A stretch of DNA of 64,000 nt. It comes from Soonwooa buanensis (GTDB taxonomy: Bacteria; Bacteroidota; Bacteroidia; Flavobacteriales; Weeksellaceae). Position numbers and translations under genes: made by a program. Where the stretch lies: contig NZ_FUYZ01000002.1 in NCBI RefSeq assembly GCF_900167905.1, positions 310,001 through 374,000 on the forward strand. Reading direction: 5' to 3'. The notes beneath the pieces were generated by a model, which did not search any database, was not told the origin of the DNA, and saw only the letters and a program-made list of their open reading frames with translations. Position 1 is the stretch's first letter. Every line of letters begins with the position of its first letter. Shown in pieces: positions 45,139-54,615 of this stretch.

Positions 45139-45504
45139 TTAAAATTTGACTTGCGAATCGATGCCGCTGTCAGTTTCTTTAATGTTAATATCTGGCGTAT
45201 TTGGAATTTGTGCTGCTGCAAGAACCTCAATTCTTTTTTTGAGATCCTCATAATTGCTAGCTTCCTGAATCGTCATATTGTTAAACAGATAGGTTTTATT
45301 AACATCATTTTTATTAAAAATTTCAGAAACCGAATCCGCATGTGCATCATCTCTAACTTGTACACTCGCCGAAAAATGCTCGTCACTACTGTTATTGAGG
45401 TATACGATGTATTGAGAACCGTCGATGCCAGCGTTTTCTAAATCGCTTTCTAGAGTTTTGTAGTTGCTATGATTATTAAATAATCCTGTGATAATACTTG
45501 CCAT
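45139..45504 (-). CDS. Small hypothetical protein (general-stress-protein-like)
   Basis: 121 residues, soluble and acidic, no signal peptide. The N-terminus MASIITGLFNNHSNYKTLESDLENAG recalls short proteins of the heat/general stress type that handle membrane or osmotic stress (GLF...D repeated ferredoxin-like folds), but the match is weak. It follows acs by 70 bp on the same strand and could be the end of that operon or separate. Function unknown. Confidence 0.6.
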   Translation of the reverse strand: MASIITGLFNNHSNYKTLESDLENAGIDGSQYIVYLNNSSDEHFSASVQVRDDAHADSVSEIFNKNDVNKTYLFNNMTIQEASNYEDLKKRIEVLAAAQIPNTPDINIKETDSGIDSQVKF

Positions 45505-45573
45505 AATTTGAATTTTTATTGGTGTTATATTTTTAGATTATCAAAAACCGAACAACTACAAACTTAAAGACTG

Positions 45574-47487
45574 TTAAATTTTTTCGTTTTTAATTTCTTC
45601 CACGATTTCAGGATTTAATAATGTTGATGTATCCCCAAAATTACTGAAATCACCTTCTGCAATTTTTCTTAAAATACGACGCATAATTTTTCCAGATCGT
45701 GTTTTTGGAAGTGCTGACACAAATTGTATTTTGTCCAATTTTGCGATTGGTCCAATTTGGTCAGAGATTAACTGATTGATTTCTTTTTTAAGATTTTCGC
45801 GGTCTCTGCCTTCTCCAGATTCTTTCAAAATTACATAACCATAAAGTGCATTTCCTTTGATGTCATGCGGATAACCAACAATCGCAGATTCGGCAACTGC
45901 AGGATGTTGATTGATGCTATCTTCAATAGGAGCAGTCCCAAGATTGTGTCCCGAAACGATTATAACATCGTCCACACGACCTGTAATTCTGTAATAGCCA
46001 ACTTCGTCGCGCAATGCACCATCACCTGTAAAATATTTTCCTGGGAAAGCCGTAAAGTAGGTTTCTTTATAACGTTGATGATCGCCCCAGATACTTCTTG
46101 CAATACCGGGCCATGGGAAACGAATGCAGAGATTTCCTGTAACTTGGTTTCCTGTAATTTCGTTACGTTTGTCGTCCATTAAAACTGGTTGTACGCCAGG
46201 AAGCGGAAGCGTTGCATAAGTTGGTTTTGTCGGCGTCACAAATGGAAGTGGAGAAATCAAAATTCCGCCTGTTTCTGTTTGCCACCAAGTGTCAACAATT
46301 GGACATTTTTTTTGTCCAACATGATCGTTAAACCAATGCCAAGCTTCATCATTGATAGGTTCTCCAACCGAACCGATAACTTTTAAGCTCGATAAATCAT
46401 GTTTGTCCACCCATTCTACACTTTCTTTTGCTAAAGAACGAATCGCAGTCGGCGCCGTATAAAATTGCGTTACTTTATGTTTGTTGATAACTTCCCAAAA
46501 ACGATCAGGTTCTGGATAAGTTGGTACACCTTCAAAAATAACCGTTGTCGCACCGTTAATTAATGGACCATACAAAATGTAGGAATGTCCAGTAATCCAG
46601 CCGATGTCCGCCGTACACCAATAGATATCGTTTTCTTGATAATCAAAAACATTTTTAAAGGTGTAACCCGAATAAACCATATAACCTGCGCAAGTATGCA
46701 ACATGCCTTTTGGTTTCCCTGTAGAACCTGATGTATAAAGAATAAATAAAGGATCTTCGGCATCCATGATTTTTGTAACGTAATCAGATGATGCTTTTGA
46801 TAAATAATCATCCATCCAAAAGTCGCGACCTTCTTTCATGCTGACTGCGCCGTTGGTACGTTTTACGACCATCACTTTTTCTACGGTTTCGCAAGAATTT
46901 AATGCCTCGTCAACAATTGATTTTAGGTCTAAAGCTTTGTTACCACGATAACTTCCGTCAGAACAAATAATGACTTTTGCGCCACAATCGTTTGCACGAG
47001 AAGCGATGGCGGAAGCTGAAAATCCAGCAAAAATCACCGAATGTACCGCGCCCATTTTAGCACAAGCTAACATAGCCACCGCCAATTCTGGAATCATTGG
47101 AAGATAGATGCAGACGCGATCACCACGTTGTACGCCCATTTCTTCAAGCACATTTGCCATTTTGCAAACGCGTTCGTGTAAGTCGCGGTAGGTGATGTGT
47201 TGCGCTTCTTCCTTCGGATCGTTAGGTTCCCAAATGATGGCTGTTTTTTCGCCACGAGATTCTAGGTGACGATCGAGACAATTTTTGGTGATGTTGAGTT
47301 TTGCATTTTTAAACCATTTAATATTGGCTTCTTCCATGTCAAATTCTACAACTTTGCTCCAACGTTGGTACCAAACGAAATTTTCGTCAGCGATTTTGTC
47401 CCAGAATTTTTTTGGATTCTTGATGGACTTTTTATATTGTTTAAAATATTCGGGAAGGTTTTTTATTTGATAATTATTCATATACAA
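45574..47487 (-). CDS. acs: Acetyl-CoA synthetase
   Basis: 637 residues. AMP-binding signature YTSGSTGKPKGMLHT, acetate-pocket segment TADIGWITGHSYILYGPL, VDTWWQTETGG, GRVDDVIIVSGHNLGT and the acetylatable Lys in PKTRSGKIMRR. Activates acetate to acetyl-CoA. The frame opens MYMNN; 47481 is an equally good ATG. It lies 8 bp after the propionyl-CoA synthetase-like gene, downstream of a sensor kinase/regulator pair, which resembles the CrbS/CrbR control of acs known in Proteobacteria. Confidence 0.96.
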   Translation of the reverse strand: MYMNNYQIKNLPEYFKQYKKSIKNPKKFWDKIADENFVWYQRWSKVVEFDMEEANIKWFKNAKLNITKNCLDRHLESRGEKTAIIWEPNDPKEEAQHITYRDLHERVCKMANVLEEMGVQRGDRVCIYLPMIPELAVAMLACAKMGAVHSVIFAGFSASAIASRANDCGAKVIICSDGSYRGNKALDLKSIVDEALNSCETVEKVMVVKRTNGAVSMKEGRDFWMDDYLSKASSDYVTKIMDAEDPLFILYTSGSTGKPKGMLHTCAGYMVYSGYTFKNVFDYQENDIYWCTADIGWITGHSYILYGPLINGATTVIFEGVPTYPEPDRFWEVINKHKVTQFYTAPTAIRSLAKESVEWVDKHDLSSLKVIGSVGEPINDEAWHWFNDHVGQKKCPIVDTWWQTETGGILISPLPFVTPTKPTYATLPLPGVQPVLMDDKRNEITGNQVTGNLCIRFPWPGIARSIWGDHQRYKETYFTAFPGKYFTGDGALRDEVGYYRITGRVDDVIIVSGHNLGTAPIEDSINQHPAVAESAIVGYPHDIKGNALYGYVILKESGEGRDRENLKKEINQLISDQIGPIAKLDKIQFVSALPKTRSGKIMRRILRKIAEGDFSNFGDTSTLLNPEIVEEIKNEKI

Positions 47488-47495
47488 TGAAGTTT

Positions 47496-49382
47496 TTATT
47501 TTTTATAAATTTTAATTTTTTCGATAAGTTCATCGATAATTGTTTCATCGTCAATCGTCGATGGAATCTGGAATTCTTTGCCGTCTAATATAGTTCGAAT
47601 TAATTTTCTAAGAGTTTTTCCAGAGCGGGTTTTTGGAAGTCTTTTAACGACCATCACATTTTTAAGACTTGCAACAGCGCCAATTTTTTCTCGGACTTTT
47701 TGGATAACTTCTTTTTCAACTTGCTCGTCAGATATTTCGGAACCATTTTTAATAACAACCGAAGCAAAAGGAATTTGACCTTTAAGATCGTCATCGATAC
47801 CAACAACCGCACATTCGGCAACATCGGGATGTGACGACACGACTTCTTCCATCTCGGAAGTTGATAATCTATGTCCAGCAACATTAATGACGTCGTCTAC
47901 ACGTCCAGTAATAAATACGTAGCCATCTTCGTCCACAATAGCACCATCGCCAGAGAAGTAATAACCCTCAAACTGCGACAAATAACTATTTTGGAATCTG
48001 TCAAAATCCTTCCAAACGCCAAGCAAAGCACCTGGAGGAAGCGGAAGTTTTATCGCTAAATAACCTTCGTGATGAGCATCGAGTTCGTAACCATTTTCAT
48101 CAAAAATTCTGATATCGTAACCGGGAATTGGTTTTCCTGCCGAGGCTCTTTTAATTTTATAATCGTCAAAACCTGTCATCAATCCTAACATTGGAGATCC
48201 AGATTCTGTTTGCCACCAATGGTCGATGGCTGGTACGCCGATATGTTGGTCAAACCAATCTAAAGTCGCAACGTCGCAACGTTCGCCAGCGAGGAACTGT
48301 TTTTTTAAACTTGATAAATCATATTTCTTTACCAATTCGCCGTTTGGGTCTTCTTTTTTAATAGCTCTAATTGCAGTCGGTGCTGTAAACATTATCGAAA
48401 CCTTATAATCTTGAATCACACGCCAAAATGTTCCTGCATCTGGCGTCATGACAGGTTTTCCTTCAAAGATTACTGTAGCATTTCGGTTAATTAAAGGAGC
48501 ATAAACGCTATAACTGTGACCAACTGCCCAACCAAAATCCGAAGCTGCCCAAAACGTTTCGCCTGGGTCGATACCATAAATATATTTCATCGAAAATTTG
48601 AGTGCCGTCGCGTATCCGCCTGTATCACGAACAATTCCTTTGGGTTTACCTGTTGTGCCCGAAGTATAAAGCAAATACAAAGGATGCGTGGATTTTACCG
48701 AAACGCAATCAGCGGCTTGTGATTTTGAAATTAAATCTTGATAATCGATGGTTCCTTCAAAATATTCGTTTTTATTTTCGACAAGATTTCGGTTGTAGAC
48801 AATGATGTTGTCAACTTTATCTTGCGCAAGTTCGATGGCTTTTTCAACCAAAGGAAGATACGGGATTCGCTTTGCGATTTCCACGCCTGCAGTTGCTGTT
48901 ATTAAAACTTTTGGTTTGCAATCATCAATTCTAACAACCAATTCTTGCGGTGCAAATCCTCCAAAAACAACATTGTGTATTACGCCAATTCTTGCACAAG
49001 CCAACATCGCGAACATTGTTTGTGGAATCATCGGCATATAAATAATCGCGGTATCACCTTGTTTTAAACCAAGAGATTGAAGTCCACCTGCAAGTTTTGA
49101 AATCTCTTCTTTGGCTTCCGAGAAGGTGTAAGTTTTCTTTTGGTTGGTTACTGGCGAGTCGTAGATAATGGCAATCTGGTCCCCGAAACCGTCCTCAATG
49201 TGCTTGTCAATAGACAAATAACACATGTTGAGCTCGCCATCTGCAAACCATTGGTTGTAATTATTTTCGTCGGGTGATGTTATTGTTTTTGGAAAAGTGT
49301 ACCAGCTAATTGCTTGGGCTTGTTCTTTCCAGAATTCTTCTTTGTTGTCTTTACTTTGTTGGATCAAATTGTCTGCATTCAT
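47496..49382 (-). CDS. prpE: Propionyl-CoA synthetase-like acyl-CoA ligase
   Basis: 628 residues, paralogue of Acs. Opening FADGELNMCYLSIDKHIEDG and IAIIYDSPVTNQKKTYTF follow the PrpE pattern rather than Acs; core motifs YTSGTTGKPKGIV, SDFGWAVGHSYSVYAPL, IDHWWQTESGSP, GRVDDVINVAGHRLST and PKTRSGKTLRK. Probably activates propionate or a similar short acid. It lies 19 bp after the response regulator and 8 bp before acs, so all are one transcript. Substrate range would need assays. Confidence 0.85.
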   Translation of the reverse strand: MNADNLIQQSKDNKEEFWKEQAQAISWYTFPKTITSPDENNYNQWFADGELNMCYLSIDKHIEDGFGDQIAIIYDSPVTNQKKTYTFSEAKEEISKLAGGLQSLGLKQGDTAIIYMPMIPQTMFAMLACARIGVIHNVVFGGFAPQELVVRIDDCKPKVLITATAGVEIAKRIPYLPLVEKAIELAQDKVDNIIVYNRNLVENKNEYFEGTIDYQDLISKSQAADCVSVKSTHPLYLLYTSGTTGKPKGIVRDTGGYATALKFSMKYIYGIDPGETFWAASDFGWAVGHSYSVYAPLINRNATVIFEGKPVMTPDAGTFWRVIQDYKVSIMFTAPTAIRAIKKEDPNGELVKKYDLSSLKKQFLAGERCDVATLDWFDQHIGVPAIDHWWQTESGSPMLGLMTGFDDYKIKRASAGKPIPGYDIRIFDENGYELDAHHEGYLAIKLPLPPGALLGVWKDFDRFQNSYLSQFEGYYFSGDGAIVDEDGYVFITGRVDDVINVAGHRLSTSEMEEVVSSHPDVAECAVVGIDDDLKGQIPFASVVIKNGSEISDEQVEKEVIQKVREKIGAVASLKNVMVVKRLPKTRSGKTLRKLIRTILDGKEFQIPSTIDDETIIDELIEKIKIYKK

Positions 49383-49400
49383 CTTTTTTCATTTTAGTAG

Positions 49401-49772
49401 TTAGTGATTATTATCGATTAAGTCGTCGATTTGTTGGATAATTTGTTTAACCGAATATGGTTTTGTAAAATAAGCATCTGCTCCTAAATCATAAGCTTTT
49501 TGAACGTCTTCAGGATTGTTTTTAGCGGATACGAAAGCGACTTTAGTATTTTTCAGTTTATCTAGTTTTTTTATTTCTTCTAAAGTAGAATAACCATCCA
49601 ATTTGGGCATCATAATATCTAGCAGAATGAAGTCTGGTGTCAGCGTATTCAAGATTTCTAAAACTTCGGAACCGTCTCTGGCAATGTAGACATTGTATCC
49701 GTTTTTCCTAAAACTATATTCTAACGACATCAAAATCTTGTGTTCGTCATCGGCTATCAAAATCGTTTTCAT
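49401..49772 (-). CDS. Single-domain response regulator (CheY-like)
   Basis: 123 residues, only a receiver domain. Phospho-acceptor Asp52 in DFILLDIMMPKLDGY, acid pocket Asp8-Asp9, Thr/Ser switch in FVSAK and Lys104 in FTKPYS. It overlaps the kinase gene by 4 bp (ATGA), so it is the cognate partner. It has no DNA-binding domain, unlike CrbR of Proteobacteria, so the output must be protein-protein or through another protein. Confidence 0.9.
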   Translation of the reverse strand: MKTILIADDEHKILMSLEYSFRKNGYNVYIARDGSEVLEILNTLTPDFILLDIMMPKLDGYSTLEEIKKLDKLKNTKVAFVSAKNNPEDVQKAYDLGADAYFTKPYSVKQIIQQIDDLIDNNH

Positions 49773-52465
49773 AATTCCTCTTTTATGTTTTCGTGTTGTT
49801 GATTGGTGGGAAGGTTGATGTTAAAAGTAACGCCTAGACCACTATTTTCTGCATAGATGTTGCCACCATGCGCCAGCATTATATTTTTACAAATGGCAAG
49901 CCCAAGTCCGCTGCCAATTGGTTTAATAATATTTTGATTATTGGATTGATAAAATTTGTCAAATATCGAATCCAAATCGGCTTCTGGGATATGTTTTCCA
50001 GTGTTAAATATCTTAATGTTGAGATTGTCGTTTTGTATTAAAAATTTAGTTTGTATCATCCCTTGTTCTTCCGTGAATTTTAGAGCGTTGCCATAAATAT
50101 TTTGAAAAACCTGTATCATTCTCGCTTCGTCGTAATGGAAGTTTTCGAGAGACAAAAGATTAACCAAACTCAAATGGATATCGTTACTGTTTATTAAATG
50201 TAACAAAGGTTTCACTGCTTTTTGATAAGTTTCGATTATGTTGTTAAAGCCAATATTCAAAGGTGTTTTGCCGTGTTCCAGTTTATCAAGATACAAAATA
50301 TCGTTGATGATTTCGCTAAGTCTGTCAGACTCTGTAATAATGTTATTGAGAAATTCTTTTTTAATTTCGGAAGGCATATCATCATCATCTGCGAGGATTT
50401 CGCCAGCAGCACGAATGGCAGTTATCGGCGTTCGCAATTCATGTGCAACACTATCCAAAAAATCGTCCTTTTGCTTGTCTTTAATGATAAGATGCTCGTT
50501 CGCAATTTGTAATTTTTCTGAAAGCGATTTTAACTCATTTGATTTTTCAGTAAGTTTTTTGTTGGTGATAATATTTTCTTTTGATTCCTCAAGAATGTTA
50601 AGAACTTCAGGTAACGAAATTTTATCTTCTTTGGTCACACCTTCGATCAAGATTTTTGCAGAAGCGGTCCCAATTCGACCAGCCAGAAGGTTTTCAGAAA
50701 ATTTAATAAAACGAGAATCAGCCGTTTCTACTTGGTTATTAATATTATATTTAAGATTAAAAACACGGAAAGCTTGTTCCGTTTTTTGAATACCTAAAAA
50801 TCTTACTAAAATATTTTTGATGTCAGAAACATAAGCGGTTCCGCGCCATATAAAAGCATTTTCATGATTTTGGATATACTTGTCGATGTCCACATAAAGT
50901 TCGGCGAAGTTTCGTTCTCTATAATCACCTTTAAGACTTACCGAAATAAAAGTGAAAAGTCCAGTATTAACGAAAAGCGACCAAAAGAAAATTTGACTTA
51001 TCCTATCAAAATAAGGAATGTTGAATATTGCAAATGTGTCGTAAAGCTCTCTTAAAAAACCTTTGAATTCGTGGTTGTAAGAAAAGTAATATTGTGGCAA
51101 GATTAACCCAAAATAACAAATTATGAGGCCTGCAATTAATCCAATAATTACGGCTTTCGAACTTCCTCTTTTCCAGAATATCGCACCAAAAAATGCTGGT
51201 GCCAATTGTGCAATTAATACAAATGAGATAAGACCGACCGAAAATAATGAATTATCCAAAATGAAATATCTATAGAAAATAAAAGATATAACAACGAGGA
51301 TGAAAATACTTATTTTTCTAATATTGGTGATGCTTCGCGTATTTTCTGACGCTTGGTTTTCTTTAAATTTTCCGATCCAACCAAAAGGTATAATGAGGTT
51401 GTTAGAAAGCATAATTGACAAGCTAAGTGCAGAGATAATAATCATCGAAATGGACGAACTTAATCCTCCTAAAAATACCAAAACACTAATCCATTCTTTC
51501 CCAAAATGTAATGGGATTAAAATAGAATAAAATTCTGGATTAACCGTTTGTCCATCGAATAATACACGACCGCCCCACGCAATCGGAAATACAAAAAGAT
51601 TAAAAACCAAAAGATATAATGGTAAAAACCAAAGTGCGGTTTTCAGGTGTTTTTCTTGTCTGTTTTCAACGATACTTGTATGGAATTGTCTCGGCAAGAG
51701 AAAAAAAGCTGATATTGACAATAGACACATAATCAGCCAATTAAAACTTCCACCAAGTCCGTCGAACGTATTTTTAGCATTAAAATCTGCAATCTTGGAA
51801 GCTTGGTCATAGATGTCGCTATAACCATTGTACACAAAATAGGTTACAAAAACGCCTAATAATACTAGGAAAATAAGTTTTAATAGGCTTTCTAAAGCAA
51901 CAGCAGCGATGATGCCAAGGCGCTTTTCGGAGGCATCAACATAGCGAGTTCCGTAATATCCAGCAAACATTGCAATCATGATAACGACATAGGTTGCATT
52001 ATCTGTTAATATGTTTTTTGAAGTCGGTGTATTAGTTATTAGATGAAAGGTTTCTGAAATAGCTTTAATCTGAAGTCCAATGTAAGGGATAATTGCAAAG
52101 ATGCACACCAAGGTTATCAAAGCACCCAAGCCACGTCGGTTCCCATATCTTAACGAAATGAAATCTGCAATACTGCTTATTTTGTTGACTTTTGCAATAC
52201 GAATAATTTTAGAATTTATAAAAATCCAAGCTGGGATGATGATAACGGGTCCAATATAGATCGCTAGATATTGTAAACCCTGATTAACGGCTACACCTAT
52301 ACTGCCATAATAAGTCCAAGCCGTACAATATACAGCGATAGATAGTGCGTAGATGTAGGGATTGTTAACCCATATTTTACTTTTCTTTTGCTCGGCATGA
52401 TGCGCCACGAAAAAAAGCAAAGCCAAATAGACGATAACAACTGCAAACAGAACAAGACTATTCAT
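49769..52465 (-). CDS. Sodium:solute symporter (SLC5)-sensor histidine kinase fusion, CrbS/CbrA type
   Basis: 898 residues. Residues ~1-500 are an SLC5-like transporter with ~13 helices (CTAWTYYGSIGVA, GYYGTRYVDASEKRLG, LGGLSSSISMIIISALSLS). Then a linker with predicted coiled coil and a kinase core: H-box VAHELRTPITAIRAAGEIL, N-box FQNIYGNALKFTEEQ, G-boxes SIFDKFYQ and GSGLGLAICKNI. Family members sense or transport small carboxylates/amino acids and control acetate use. It overlaps the small membrane protein gene by 8 bp and the regulator by 4 bp. Confidence 0.92.
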   Translation of the reverse strand: MNSLVLFAVVIVYLALLFFVAHHAEQKKSKIWVNNPYIYALSIAVYCTAWTYYGSIGVAVNQGLQYLAIYIGPVIIIPAWIFINSKIIRIAKVNKISSIADFISLRYGNRRGLGALITLVCIFAIIPYIGLQIKAISETFHLITNTPTSKNILTDNATYVVIMIAMFAGYYGTRYVDASEKRLGIIAAVALESLLKLIFLVLLGVFVTYFVYNGYSDIYDQASKIADFNAKNTFDGLGGSFNWLIMCLLSISAFFLLPRQFHTSIVENRQEKHLKTALWFLPLYLLVFNLFVFPIAWGGRVLFDGQTVNPEFYSILIPLHFGKEWISVLVFLGGLSSSISMIIISALSLSIMLSNNLIIPFGWIGKFKENQASENTRSITNIRKISIFILVVISFIFYRYFILDNSLFSVGLISFVLIAQLAPAFFGAIFWKRGSSKAVIIGLIAGLIICYFGLILPQYYFSYNHEFKGFLRELYDTFAIFNIPYFDRISQIFFWSLFVNTGLFTFISVSLKGDYRERNFAELYVDIDKYIQNHENAFIWRGTAYVSDIKNILVRFLGIQKTEQAFRVFNLKYNINNQVETADSRFIKFSENLLAGRIGTASAKILIEGVTKEDKISLPEVLNILEESKENIITNKKLTEKSNELKSLSEKLQIANEHLIIKDKQKDDFLDSVAHELRTPITAIRAAGEILADDDDMPSEIKKEFLNNIITESDRLSEIINDILYLDKLEHGKTPLNIGFNNIIETYQKAVKPLLHLINSNDIHLSLVNLLSLENFHYDEARMIQVFQNIYGNALKFTEEQGMIQTKFLIQNDNLNIKIFNTGKHIPEADLDSIFDKFYQSNNQNIIKPIGSGLGLAICKNIMLAHGGNIYAENSGLGVTFNINLPTNQQHENIKEEL

Positions 52466-52652
52466 CGTACTTTTTTATAACAACTAATGAAAATATTATC
52501 GAAAAAATCCAAACACCAAATAGGTAAGTGTATATTACAGGAAGCCCAAAAAGCTTGTTCGGAGAATTGAAAAGCAATATGATTGGTGCGCTAAACAAGA
52601 GAAGTAAAGCGAGGCTAAGTAAAACTAATTTCTGTTCGTGTCGTTTTTTCAT
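52458..52652 (-). CDS. Two-helix small membrane protein, probable partner of the SLC5 kinase
   Basis: 64 residues when started at 52652 (MKKRHEQK); the longer frame would begin inside the upstream terminator hairpin. Two transmembrane helices (LVLLSLALLLLFSAPIILLF and VIYTYLFGVWIFSIIFSLVV) and a short charged tail ending KKYDE. Its stop overlaps the kinase start by 8 bp. The layout recalls the tiny subunits (DUF3311/YhdT kind) found before SLC5 carriers; this family link is tentative. Confidence 0.7.
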   Translation of the reverse strand: MKKRHEQKLVLLSLALLLLFSAPIILLFNSPNKLFGLPVIYTYLFGVWIFSIIFSLVVIKKYDE

Positions 52653-52662
52653 ATTTTTATAG

Positions 52663-52696
52663 AAACCACACAAAGACCAAAATCTTTGCGTGGTTT
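52663..52696. terminator. Hairpin between the two small membrane-protein genes
   Basis: AAACCACACAAAG / CTTTGCGTGGTTT (one mismatch), 8-nt loop. On the minus strand it follows the 75-aa gene and precedes the kinase-subunit gene, so it could separate the transport genes from the sensor-acs unit or attenuate read-through. Confidence 0.75.
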
Positions 52697-52712
52697 TCAA
52701 AGGAAATGAATA

Positions 52713-52940
52713 TTACATTTTGTCTTTCGAATAGTCGCCCGATAGAGCATAATATCCAAAAACTGCTAATCCGCCAGATATAATTGGCATTAAAATAAAT
52801 AGGATAATAATCCCAAATACCAAATCTTCTTGTTTGCCTGATGATAATTTTGGAATCCCCATTTCTGTAATGCCGAAATAACCGACAACTAAAGCTAAAA
52901 GTATCCAAACGATGCCTAATATTTTTTTTAATCCATCCAT
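52713..52940 (-). CDS. Small two-helix membrane protein next to MFS transporter
   Basis: 75 residues: MDGLKKILGIVWILLALVVG opens the first helix, then a loop with SSGKQEDL and a second helix IISGGLAVFGYYALSG. It resembles short Bacteroidota proteins that sit beside MFS carriers (possibly DUF6814; I am unsure of the number). It lies 54 bp after the MFS gene on the same strand. Role as a transporter accessory is inferred from position. Confidence 0.7.
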   Translation of the reverse strand: MDGLKKILGIVWILLALVVGYFGITEMGIPKLSSGKQEDLVFGIIILFILMPIISGGLAVFGYYALSGDYSKDKM

Positions 52941-52994
52941 AATAATGATTGTTTTAAAGTTAAGAATTTTTAAGTTTTAATTGTGATTTCAAAC

Positions 52995-54575
52995 TTAATC
53001 TTTGATGTTGTTTTTATTTTTTAAATAGATAAGACCAATTATTAAACACACAGACGCTACAATAATAGGATACCAAAGTCCTTCTAGATACCATTGCGCA
53101 TGTCCAGCTTCTTTACCAGTTGTTACCAGATAAGTTGCAACTGCAGGCAAAAGTCCTCCGAAAATTCCGTTTCCGATATGGTATGGTAAAGACATCGAAG
53201 TATAACGAATTCGGATAGGGAACATCTCAACCAAAAATGCCGCAACAGGACCGTAAACCATCGTTACAAATACAACTTGGATAAAAACCAAAAATACGAG
53301 TAACCACTTGGTGTCATCATTTATTGAAATTGTTGTGCTAACAGTCGCAACTTCAGGTTTGCTATCTTTTAGGACAGGTGTTGCTACAGCGGACCAATGC
53401 ACGACACTATCTTTTTTAACTTTAAAACCGTCGGTATAATTGGTTTCTTTGTGATAGGTTATGATACTGTCACCAGCAATTTTGTCGTGGATTTTGGAAG
53501 TTCGAGATTCTTTAATACCATTTGTCGCAACTACTTTTCCTTCAAGATTAACGGATTTAAACATCTTATCATAGATTGGTCTGTAGGAAAGTAACGCAAT
53601 TAACATCCCGATTAACATGATAGGTTTTCGTCCAACTTTATCCGATAGCCAACCGAACAAAACAAATAACGGTGTACCAAGTAGTAATGCAATCGCCATT
53701 AATGAGTCAACTTGTGCGGAGTCGACATTCATTACTTTTTGGATGAAACTCATGGCATAGAATTGCCCAGTGTACCACACAACACCTTGTCCCATAACAG
53801 CACCGAATAATGCTAACAATACAAATTTGAAATTATAACGATTTCCGAATGATTCTTTAAGTGGGTTAGTAGATGTTTTTCCTTCTTTTTTAGCTTTAGC
53901 AAAAAGTGGAGACTCCTTCATGTTTTTACGAATGATGTATGAAACACCAACCATTAATATTGAAATCCAAAACGGAACTCGCCATCCCCAAGTGTCAAAG
54001 TCGTCATGAGAAAGCGTTGTTTTTGTAATTAAAATAACAATTAATGAAATGAAAAGTCCAACCGTTGCAGTAGTCTGGATCCACGATGTCCAATAACCAC
54101 GACGATGCGGTTGTGCATATTCTGCAACATAAGTTGCTGCGCCACCATATTCGCCACCAAGTGCTAAACCTTGTAAAAGTCTCAGGATTAAAACTAATAC
54201 AGGCGCCATAAAACCTATGGTTTCATAAGATGGGATACAACCGATAAGAAATGTTGAAAATCCCATGATAAGTAAAGTCACCAGAAAGGTATATTTTCTG
54301 CCAATCATATCGCCTAATCGTCCAAAGAATAATGCACCGAAAGGTCTTACCACAAATCCAGCCGCAAAAGTTGCTAAGGTCGAAAGAAACGCAGCTGTAG
54401 GATTATCTGCTGGGAAGAATTTTGTGGACAGCACCACGGCAAGACTTCCAAAAATGTAGAAATCATACCATTCTATTAAAGTCCCTAATGAGGAAGCTGT
54501 AATAACGCTCCAGATCGTTTTGTTTTTTTGCTTCTCACTCATGTTTTCGTAAGAATCTTGTTGTAGTTCGCTCAT
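52995..54575 (-). CDS. MFS transporter, metabolite:H+ symporter type
   Basis: 526 residues, 12 helices. MFS motif A-like blocks GRLGDMIGRKYTF and GWLSDKVGRKP, and LGGEYGGAATYVAEYAQPHRRG are typical of the ProP/ShiA (MHS) group, which carries small acids. Between helices 9 and 10 it has an unusual ~85-residue hydrophilic insert (around residues 335-420, SVNLEGKVVATNGIKESRTS onward), expected on the periplasmic side. Given its place between a porin and acs genes, a carboxylate is the likely cargo. Confidence 0.85.
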   Translation of the reverse strand: MSELQQDSYENMSEKQKNKTIWSVITASSLGTLIEWYDFYIFGSLAVVLSTKFFPADNPTAAFLSTLATFAAGFVVRPFGALFFGRLGDMIGRKYTFLVTLLIMGFSTFLIGCIPSYETIGFMAPVLVLILRLLQGLALGGEYGGAATYVAEYAQPHRRGYWTSWIQTTATVGLFISLIVILITKTTLSHDDFDTWGWRVPFWISILMVGVSYIIRKNMKESPLFAKAKKEGKTSTNPLKESFGNRYNFKFVLLALFGAVMGQGVVWYTGQFYAMSFIQKVMNVDSAQVDSLMAIALLLGTPLFVLFGWLSDKVGRKPIMLIGMLIALLSYRPIYDKMFKSVNLEGKVVATNGIKESRTSKIHDKIAGDSIITYHKETNYTDGFKVKKDSVVHWSAVATPVLKDSKPEVATVSTTISINDDTKWLLVFLVFIQVVFVTMVYGPVAAFLVEMFPIRIRYTSMSLPYHIGNGIFGGLLPAVATYLVTTGKEAGHAQWYLEGLWYPIIVASVCLIIGLIYLKNKNNIKD

Positions 54576-54615
54576 ATTAGTTTGATTTTGGATTTAGTAT
54601 TTTTTTTAAATAGTA

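Noticed and set aside
50238-50789. 183-codon open frame antisense to the sensor kinase
   Set aside because: Ser/Arg-rich composition and exact overlap with conserved kinase motifs show it is a shadow of the real gene.
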